Shown here: one piece after another, positions 7,863 to 15,300 of the stretch
Position numbering within the stretch: the stretch's first letter is position 1
How the letters are laid out: every line of letters begins with the position of its first letter
Source: CAYMTN01 sp964393335
GTDB taxonomy: Bacteria > Chloroflexota > Anaerolineae > Aggregatilineales > Aggregatilineaceae
Assembly (NCBI GenBank): GCA_964393335.1
Contig: CAYMTN010000004.1
Span: 1 to 52,906 of the forward strand
Length of the DNA stretch: 52,906 nucleotides
Direction: 5' to 3'
Made by a program: the position numbers and the translations under genes
Notes under the pieces: generated by a model
What the model saw: only the letters and a program-made list of their open reading frames with translations
The model's database searches: none
What the model was told of the DNA's origin: nothing

Positions 7863-8333
7863 ATGACGGTACGTGTGTTATTCGTATGTTTGGGCAACAT
7901 CTGCCGCTCGCCAATGGCGGAAGCCGTATTCCAGCAGTTGGTCGATGAGGCCGGGCTGAGCGACTCGATCCAGGTCGATTCGGCGGGCACCAGCGGCTGG
8001 CACATCGGCGAACCCGCGCACCGGGGCACGCGCGGCATCTTGAGCCAGCACGGCATCACCTACGAAGGGCGCGCGCGGCAGATCACACCCGCCGATTTTG
8101 ACCGGTTCGATTACATCCTGGCGATGGATGCGGCGAATCTCTCCGACGTGCGCCAGATGCTGCCGGACGGCAGCCCGGTCGTCGTCGAGCGCTTTTTGGA
8201 TTTCGCAGAAGACATGCCGACCCGCGACGTGCCCGACCCCTATTACGATGGCCGGTTTGAGGACGTATACCAACTGGTGCGGCGCGGCGCGGCGGCGCTG
8301 CTCGACACGATCCGCGCGGAAGAAGTGTTGTAG
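7863..8333 (+). CDS. Low-molecular-weight protein-tyrosine-phosphatase family enzyme
   Basis: 156 residues, the normal size. The P-loop is at the N-terminus (VCLGNICRSPMAE: C, five residues, R, S), with the conserved SAGTSGWHIGEPA segment and the C-terminal DPYYDGRFEDVYQLV containing the general-acid aspartate. It dephosphorylates phosphotyrosine proteins or small phosphoesters in the cytoplasm. The next gene starts 2 bp after its stop and encodes a fructosamine-kinase homologue. In plants and some bacteria this phosphatase family acts on protein-bound ribulosamine 5-phosphates, making the substrate for that kinase, so deglycation is the favoured role here. Confidence 0.92.
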   Translation: MTVRVLFVCLGNICRSPMAEAVFQQLVDEAGLSDSIQVDSAGTSGWHIGEPAHRGTRGILSQHGITYEGRARQITPADFDRFDYILAMDAANLSDVRQMLPDGSPVVVERFLDFAEDMPTRDVPDPYYDGRFEDVYQLVRRGAAALLDTIRAEEVL

Positions 8334-8335
8334 TC

Positions 8336-9220
8336 ATGGCGATCCCCGCTGCGCTGCACGACCGGCTGGCGGTGATGTTGGGCGCGCCCATCACAGACGC
8401 GCGGCCCGTCTACGGCGGCGACATCAACCAGGCGGCCCGGTTGACTGCCGCCGGCACCCCCTATTTTGTGAAGTGGCACACCAGCGCACCGCCGACCATG
8501 TTCCCCAGCGAGGCGCACGGGCTGCGGCTGCTGGCGTCGGCGGGCGCGGTCCGCGTCCCGGCGGTGGTCGCGCAGGGTGACGCGGCGGACGCGTGCCCGG
8601 CCTTTTTGGTGCTGGAATGGGTCGAGACAGGCCGCGCATCCGGCGCTCACGATACGATGGGACGCTTCGGCACGGCGCTGGCCGAGATGCACCGCCACAC
8701 CGCCGCCCAGCATGGCCTGGACCGTGACAACTTCATCGGACGCCTGCCGCAGCCCAACGCCCAATCGCCAAGCTGGACCGCGTTTTACCGCGACCAGCGC
8801 ATCGGCTTTCAGATGGAATTGGCCCGGCGCAGCGGGCGGCTGCCCAAACGCCGCGAAGACCTGCTCACGCGGCTGATGGACCGGCTGCCCGACCTGCTCG
8901 ACGATGGGACCATCGCGCCGTCGCTGCTGCACGGCGATCTGTGGGGCGGCAATTACCTGGTGGATGCCAACGGGGACGCCGTGTTGATCGACCCGGCGGT
9001 GTGTTACGGCCACCGCGAGATGGACCTCGCCATGAGCGAATTGTTCGGCGGGTTTTCCGGGCGGTTTTACGACGCATACGAGGCCGCCTACCCTGCGCCG
9101 GGTTACGGCGAGCGGCGAGCGCTCTACCAGTTGTATTACGTCCTGGCGCACCTCAACCTGTTTGGGGAGTCGTATGGGGGCCGCGTCGATTCGATTGCCG
9201 CCCATTACGCCGGGCGTTAA
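8336..9220 (+). CDS. Fructosamine/ribulosamine 3-kinase family protein
   Basis: 294 residues, the normal size for the fructosamine-kinase family (protein-kinase-like fold). Key segments are YFVKWH (the ATP-binding lysine), SEAHGLRLL, the catalytic HGDLWGGNYL near residues 198-207 and VLIDPAVCYGHREMDLAM carrying the metal-binding Asp. Homologues phosphorylate ketosamines on glycated proteins at the third carbon, making them unstable so that the free amine is regenerated. Bacterial members generally prefer ribulosamines and erythrulosamines. The start codon lies 2 bp after the stop of the phosphatase gene, indicating translational coupling and a joint repair role. Confidence 0.9.
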   Translation: MAIPAALHDRLAVMLGAPITDARPVYGGDINQAARLTAAGTPYFVKWHTSAPPTMFPSEAHGLRLLASAGAVRVPAVVAQGDAADACPAFLVLEWVETGRASGAHDTMGRFGTALAEMHRHTAAQHGLDRDNFIGRLPQPNAQSPSWTAFYRDQRIGFQMELARRSGRLPKRREDLLTRLMDRLPDLLDDGTIAPSLLHGDLWGGNYLVDANGDAVLIDPAVCYGHREMDLAMSELFGGFSGRFYDAYEAAYPAPGYGERRALYQLYYVLAHLNLFGESYGGRVDSIAAHYAGR

Positions 9221-9246
9221 GCTTTCGCCTGATGGCCCTCACTCCC

Positions 9247-9286
9247 GGCTTCTCTCCCGCCACGCAGGCGCGGGGAGAAGCCGGAT
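9247..9286 (+). terminator. Long hairpin downstream of the ketosamine kinase
   Basis: CCGGCTTCTC-T-CCCGC and GCGGGGAGAAGCCGG form a stem of about 15 bp with one bulged T. No T-run follows, so it may act as an RNA-stabilising hairpin rather than a classical terminator. It belongs to the convergent junction with the glutamine-type ABC operon. Confidence 0.4.
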
Positions 9287-9301
9287 CGGACCGTGATTAA
9301 G

Positions 9302-9347
9302 TCCCCTCTCCTATGGCTACATGGGAGAGGGGATTTAGGGGTGAGGG
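9302..9347. repeat. Dispersed palindromic element, copy 1
   Basis: A 46-bp element (TCCCCTCTCCTATG, short loop, CATGGGAGAGGGGA, then TTTAGGGGTGAGGG) that recurs nearly identically at 24523-24567. The inverted part folds into a hairpin of about 13 bp. Both copies sit between convergent genes, 6-9 nt beyond the stop codon of the minus-strand gene, so it may double as a terminator. It resembles a REP-like or MITE-like intergenic repeat. Confidence 0.75.
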
Positions 9348-9353
9348 CTGTTT

Positions 9354-10118
9354 CTACAGAATCTTGCTCAAAAAGAGCTTGGTACGCTCGTGCGACGGGT
9401 TCGCGAACAGCACGTCCGGCTTACCCTCTTCGATGATTTTGCCGCCGTCCATGAACACGGCACGATCCGCCGCCGCACGGGCAAAGCCCATTTCGTGCGA
9501 GACGACGACCATCGTCATACCCTCTTTGGCCAGATCGAGCATCACGTCGAGCACTTCTTTGATCATTTCCGGATCGAGCGCGGAGGTCGGCTCGTCGAAC
9601 AGCATGATCTTGGGGTCCATCGCCAGCGCGCGCGCAATCGCCACGCGCTGCTGCTGCCCACCCGAAAGCTGCCCCGGGTACGCATCGGCTTTTTCAGGAA
9701 TGCCAACTTTCGCCAGCAGATCATGCGCTTTTTTGACGGCGTCGGCCTTTTTGCGCCTGCGCACGACGCGCTGCGCTAGCACGATGTTGCCCAACGCGCT
9801 GCGGTCCGGGAACAGGTTGAAGCTCTGAAACACCATGCCGACCTCGGTCCGCACCTTGTTGATGTTGCGCGCGCCCTTCAGCGGGATGCCGTCCACGATG
9901 ATGCTGCCGCCGTCGATGGCTTCCAGCCGGTTGATGCAGCGCAGCATGGTGCTTTTGCCGGACCCGCTCGGCCCGACCACCACGACCACCTCCCCCGGCA
10001 TGACGTCCAGGCTGACGCCGTTCAACGCGTGGACGGTGCCGCGCAGCGTGTGGAAACGTTTGTGTACGTTCTGAATGTGGATAATGGGTTCGCCACGATT
10101 GTTGTGCGTTGTGCTCAT
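9354..10118 (-). CDS. Amino-acid ABC transporter ATP-binding protein (GlnQ type)
   Basis: 254 residues. Walker A is GPSGSGKSTMLRCIN, the Q-loop lies in VGMVFQSFNLFP, the signature is LSGGQQQRVAIARALAM, Walker B is IMLFDEPTSALDPEM and the switch histidine is in VVSHEMGFA. This is the polar-amino-acid-uptake subclass. It energises import with the permease encoded 15 bp upstream. GTGGAGCG precedes the ATG. It is the last gene of a minus-strand operon of binding protein, permease and ATPase, followed at once by the dispersed hairpin element. Confidence 0.95.
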   Translation of the reverse strand: MSTTHNNRGEPIIHIQNVHKRFHTLRGTVHALNGVSLDVMPGEVVVVVGPSGSGKSTMLRCINRLEAIDGGSIIVDGIPLKGARNINKVRTEVGMVFQSFNLFPDRSALGNIVLAQRVVRRRKKADAVKKAHDLLAKVGIPEKADAYPGQLSGGQQQRVAIARALAMDPKIMLFDEPTSALDPEMIKEVLDVMLDLAKEGMTMVVVSHEMGFARAAADRAVFMDGGKIIEEGKPDVLFANPSHERTKLFLSKIL

Positions 10119-10133
10119 TGGATTCGCTCCACG

Positions 10134-12137
10134 CTAGCCTGGCAGCCGCGAGCGGCGTTCAATCACGCGCACCAGCATTGACAGGAACAACGTCATGATC
10201 AGATACAGAATGGCGACGGTGTTGTAGCCCTCAAACGCGCGAAACGTGCGCGAGACGTACAGGCGGCCCAATTGCAGCAGGTCCGGCAGGGCCAGCACCG
10301 AGATCAGCGCCGAATCTTTGAGCATGGCGATAAAATCATTGCCCAACGGCGGCAGCACGACACGCACCGCCTGCGGCAGCACGACGAACCGCATCGCCTG
10401 CGGGTAGCTCATGCCCAGGCTGCGTGCCGCTTCCATCTGGCCCCGGCTGATGCTTTGAATCCCGGCGCGGAAGATTTCGGCAATAAACGCGCCGTACCCA
10501 AACGCCAGGCCCAACACCGCTTCGTATTCGTCACTCAATTCGAGCGGCGTATGGTCGCGCAGCCAGGGGCTGACCACGAACCCGGCATACAACAAGATCA
10601 CCAGCAGCGGGATGCCGCGAATCACCTCGACGTACAACGTCGAAACAGCATATAACACCGGGTTGCGCTGCACGCGCAGCAGCCCAAACAACAGGCCGAT
10701 GATCAACGCCAGCGCATACGCCTGAAACGTTACGCGCAGCGTCAGGAAAATACCCGCGTTACAGCCGCGCAGGTTGTTCAGTGCACAAACGCCCGGCTCC
10801 ATGCGGCGGTCATCGACAATTTTGTCGCGCTGGATGACGACGTATTCCGGCTCCTGGGTGACAATCGTGATCGCGTTGGCGCTTTCTTTGGCAATCCGCC
10901 CGGTGAATGCTTCATCGACCAGTTTCACGGTCACCTGGCAGTCTTTTTCGCACTCGCGGGGCGGCGTAGGCAGCACGACTCCGGCGTCCGGGTGCTGGCG
11001 GACCCACTGCTGCACGCTCAGGCGGTCCGGCCCGCTGTCCAGGTAAACCAGGCCGCTCACCTCGCCCGCGCCGGTCGCTTGCAGGGCGGAGTCTACGTCC
11101 GGGTAACCCACCAATACGACGATCGCCTGCCCCTCGCTGTAACGCAGGGGAACCGGCACGTCATCCAGATTGTTGAGTTGGTCCAGCGCGGCGGTGATGT
11201 CGGTCCCTTCGACAAACGCGACCCGCACGTCTTCACCCGTCTGGACCGGTTTGCCAGCGCGCGCCTCGTTGACGGCAATCGTCAGCGTTGGCACGTAAAA
11301 ATAGTCGATATCGCTGCGGCGCACTTCCTGGGACGATCCATCCGCCAGTTCCATGCTCAGGTTCGTATTGCTCAGCGTCTTCAGCCTGCCGCTGAACGTT
11401 TCACCCTGGCGCAGCACGGTCACCACCGTGCGCGGCTCGCAGTCCGGCCCGGCGTCGGCGGCGCACGGAATCACGGACTCTTCGCGCGTGAGAATACGCG
11501 CCGGGTCAAACGTCACGCTTTCTTCGTCAACCGTGCGGATGGTCATGGTTTTATCGTTGCGGTTGGTCATGATGCCCGTGACGGTGACACGATCGATATA
11601 GGTGAGCGTCACCTGGGTCCCATTACGGTCTTCGGTGCGTTCTTCGTCGATAATCTGGGTTTTGGGGATCGTCAGCAGTCCATCCGTCGTGCGGATCGTC
11701 AGGGTGGCCGCCGTCTCGCGTTCGATGAACCCGGAACGCGTGACCAGCTCGCTGTTGATCACCTGTGACAGCATCTGGTCGATCACGGTTTCGACGGAGT
11801 CTTGTGTCTCGCCCACAAAACGCCCGACAACCATCGTCGGCTCGCCTACCACCTGCACCACCTGGAACAGGTCATCGGTTGTGACCTGCGGATCGTCGGT
11901 CAGCGATTCGATCACGCGGCGGTAGGCCGCCGAGGTCAGCATCGAATACAATACGACGACGGCGAACACACCCAGGATAATCGCCCACCAGGGCAGCCCG
12001 GCGGCCCAGATAATGACCCGGTCGTAGGGGCCTGGAGGCTCTAACCCTTCGTCATCGTCGTCGGCAGGCGGGGGGAGATTAGCAGGCTGATTCTGTTCGG
12101 TACGGACTCTTTCATCTGGCATGGGTTTTTCTCGCAT
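10134..12137 (-). CDS. Amino-acid ABC permease (HisM type) with a large extra N-terminal domain
   Basis: 667 residues against the usual 220-300. Residues 1-42 are acidic, proline-rich and probably disordered, and residues 45-70 form a membrane span. Residues 71-450 form an extra region with several short beta-rich segments of common pattern (VTGIMTNRNDKTMTIRTVDEE, FSGRLKTLSNTNLSMELADG, FTGRIAKESANAITIVTQ), each ending near an R/D-x-I, which suggests Sm- or SH3-like barrels. It contains two Cys-rich spots (CAADAGPDC, CEKDC). Residues 455-667 are a standard His/Glu/Gln permease with the EAA loop EAARSLGMSYPQAMRFVVLPQA. The extra domain should be extracytoplasmic and may dock the multi-domain binding protein encoded upstream. 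Confidence 0.85.
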   Translation of the reverse strand: MREKPMPDERVRTEQNQPANLPPPADDDDEGLEPPGPYDRVIIWAAGLPWWAIILGVFAVVVLYSMLTSAAYRRVIESLTDDPQVTTDDLFQVVQVVGEPTMVVGRFVGETQDSVETVIDQMLSQVINSELVTRSGFIERETAATLTIRTTDGLLTIPKTQIIDEERTEDRNGTQVTLTYIDRVTVTGIMTNRNDKTMTIRTVDEESVTFDPARILTREESVIPCAADAGPDCEPRTVVTVLRQGETFSGRLKTLSNTNLSMELADGSSQEVRRSDIDYFYVPTLTIAVNEARAGKPVQTGEDVRVAFVEGTDITAALDQLNNLDDVPVPLRYSEGQAIVVLVGYPDVDSALQATGAGEVSGLVYLDSGPDRLSVQQWVRQHPDAGVVLPTPPRECEKDCQVTVKLVDEAFTGRIAKESANAITIVTQEPEYVVIQRDKIVDDRRMEPGVCALNNLRGCNAGIFLTLRVTFQAYALALIIGLLFGLLRVQRNPVLYAVSTLYVEVIRGIPLLVILLYAGFVVSPWLRDHTPLELSDEYEAVLGLAFGYGAFIAEIFRAGIQSISRGQMEAARSLGMSYPQAMRFVVLPQAVRVVLPPLGNDFIAMLKDSALISVLALPDLLQLGRLYVSRTFRAFEGYNTVAILYLIMTLFLSMLVRVIERRSRLPG

Positions 12138-12303
12138 GGTGAACAGAGCACGGAAGGTGAAATCGGATGATAGCAGAAGTCGGCACAGGGCGAAACCGGC
12201 CCGGCGCGCTGCTGCCTAGTTGTGTCGCATTAAAACTAAGTACCGACACCTTACCAATCCAGATACGATGATCGAGGTTACAGCACCCAACCAAGAGGAA
12301 ACA

Positions 12304-12326
12304 GGCGGCCCCCTGAAAGGACCGCC
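12304..12326 (-). terminator. Possible attenuating hairpin between binding protein and permease genes
   Basis: On the minus strand GGCGGTCC and GGCCGCC enclose TTTCAGGG and are followed by the T-rich stretch TGTTTCCTCTT. A second GC-rich inverted repeat (GCGGGCAGG / CCTGCCCGC) lies just before it. This would let the binding protein be made in excess over the transporter. The stem is imperfect and the T-run is broken. Confidence 0.4.
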
Positions 12327-12381
12327 CGACCGGCGGGCAGGCATGGCCGCAGCCACCTGCCTGCCCGCGCTGTGACACACC

Positions 12382-15300
12382 TTACATCGCCGGCTGGAAC
12401 ATGCTCGGCGGTTCGACACCAAACCACTTCAGGTGAATCTCGCGGTAGGTGCCGTCTGCGATGATCTCGTCCAACGCCTGGTTGATGGCGTCGAGCAGTT
12501 GCGGCTCATCCGGCTGTACGGCGATGCCGTAAAACTCGTCGCTCAGCGGATCGCCGACCAACACGGCGTTCAGGTCGGGATTGTTGGCGATGATCTCGGC
12601 ACTCACCGGGCCATCGTTCAGCACGGCATCCACGTCACCCGTACCCAGCGCCTGGAACGCCAGCGTGATCTCGTCGTAACGCACGACTTCCACGCCCGGC
12701 AGTTCGCTGGCGAGAATGTCGCCCGTGGTGCCCGCCTGGACCGCCACGCGGCGGCCCGCCAGATCGTCAGCGGTGGTGATCGTGCTGGCATCCGGCTTGC
12801 GGACGGCGATCATCTGGCCTGCGTTGAAGTACGGCTTGGAGAAGTCCACGATCTCTTCACGCTCGGCGGTGATCGTCGCCGCACTGGATACGGCGTCGAA
12901 TTCGCCCGATTGCAGCGCCACGAAGATACCGTCCCAGCGCGTATTGACCCAGTTGATCTCAAAGCCCGCCCGTGCGGCGATGGCGTTCATCAGGTCCGGG
13001 TCGAAGCCGACGATGTCGCCGTTTTCGTCCACCGACTCAAAGGGCGGATACTCGGCATTGATGCCGACCGTCACGACACCCAGGTCACTGACCGGGGCAG
13101 CCGATCCGGTGCTGGCTGGCATGAACATGCTGGACGGCTGGGTGCCAAACCACTGGAGGTGAATCTCGGCGTACGTACCGTCCGCGATGATCCCTTCCAA
13201 CGCCTGGTTGATGGCGTCGAGCAGTTGCGGCTCATCCGGCTGTACGGCGATGCCGTAAAACTCGTCGCTCAGCGGATCGCCGACCAACACGGCGTTCAGG
13301 TCGGGATTGTTGGCGATGATCTCGGCACTCACCGGGCCATCGTTCAGCACGGCATCCACGTCACCCGTACCCAGCGCCTGGAACGCCAGCGTGATCTCGT
13401 CGTAACGCACGACTTCCACGCCCGGCAGTTCGCTGGCGAGAATGTCGCCCGTGGTGCCCGCCTGGACACCGACACGCAACCCCGCCAGGTCGTCCGGTCC
13501 CTGGATTTCGCTGGCGCGATCTTTCTTGACGGCGATCGTCTGGCCTGCGTTGAAGTACGGCCTGGAGAAGTCCACGATCTCTTCACGCTCAGGCGTGATC
13601 GTGGCCGCGCTGGCTACGGCGTCGAATTCACCCGATTGCAGCGCCACGAAGATGCCATCCCAACGCGTGTTAACCCATTCAATCTCAAACCCGGCACGCG
13701 AAGCGATCTCGTTCATCAGGTCGTAGTCGAAGCCGGTGATGTTGCCGTTTTCGTCCACAAACTCAAAGGGCGGATATTCGGCGTTCGTGCCGACCTTGAT
13801 CACGCCAAAGTCGCTCTGCCCGGCAACGGTTTCGGTTTCTTCAGTCGCCATGGCTTCGGGTTCTGCGGTCGGCTCGACCGTTGGCTCCACCATCGGCTCT
13901 TCGGTGGCTTCCGGAGTGGCTTCAGCTTCGCCCTCAGCCGCTGCCACGCCGTAGCCGGTGGACAGCGAACCGTCCGCCAACTGCGCGGCGACATCTACCA
14001 ACTCGGTCTGCACGTCTTCCGGCACGTCGGACGCCAGGTCATGGAACGGAGCCAGCGCCGCCTTGCCGTAGTAGTTGCCCGCCGGGACCATACCGTCCGC
14101 GGTCTGCACGATGATGTCCGATACGCCCACGTCCAGCAGTTTCATCGCGCTCGACACCAGGCACGCGTGCGCTTCTGGCACCGTCAGCCACTGGTCCGAG
14201 TCCACGCCGATGCAGAACGGCGGCGGTCCATCCGCACCGACCGCGTTCGCCACTTCGATCAACCCGCCGTTGCCCGTCTTGCCGCCCGCCGCAAACACGA
14301 CGTCCGCATTCTGGTCCAACGCCTGCTTGGCTGTCGTCGCTCCCCATTCGGGGTCCGTGAACGCCTGGTCAATCGACCCCGGGTGATACGTCGATATGAT
14401 GGTGATGTCCGGGTTCACATACCGCGCCCCCGCCTCGTAGCCTTCCTTGAAGGCCACCACCGGCGGCACCTGGTCCGTGCCCAACACCGCCGCAATCGTG
14501 CCTGTCTGCGTCAGCCGTGCTGCCAGCACACCCGCCAGAAAGCCCGACTGATCCTCGTGGAACACCAGCCCGACCACGTTCGATACTGTCTCGGCCTGGA
14601 ACTGGTCCACCCCGATGAACGTCACGTCCGGATACGTGACCGCTGCTTCGCTTGTCGCCACGCCCAACGCGTAACCCACCGTCACGATGATGTTGTAGTC
14701 GTTCTCGGCAAACTCCGCGATGTTGTCCGCGTAGTCGGCAGCGTCCTGCGTCTCGATGTAGTCCACCTTCGCGCCGCACGTCTCCGTTGCCAATACGCCT
14801 TCCCAGGAACTCTGGTTGAAGCTCTTGTCGTTGATCTGCCCAACATCCGTCACCAACCCGATCTTCAGGCCGCTCAGATCGTGCTGCGTGCAGTCGATCA
14901 GATCGGGCGCAGCCATCGCGACCTCTTCGGTCGGTGCCACAGTCGGCTCGACAGTGGGTTCGACTGTTGGTTCAACCGTCGGCTCGACCGTTGGTTCTAC
15001 AGTCGGTTCAACGGTCGGTTCGACCGTTGGTTCTACAGTCGGTTCAACGGTCGGCTCTACGGTCGGTTCAACCGTTGGTTCGACTGTCGGCTCTACGGTC
15101 GGTTCAACCGTTGGTTCGACCGTCGGCTCAGCCGCTGCCACGCCGTAGCCGGTGGACAGCGAACCGTCCGCCAACTGCGCGGCGACATCTACCAACTCGG
15201 TCTGCACGTCTTCCGGCACGTCGGACGCCAGGTCATGGAACGGAGCCAGCGCCGCCTTGCCGTAGTAGTTGCCCGCCGGGACCATACCGTCCGCGGTCTG

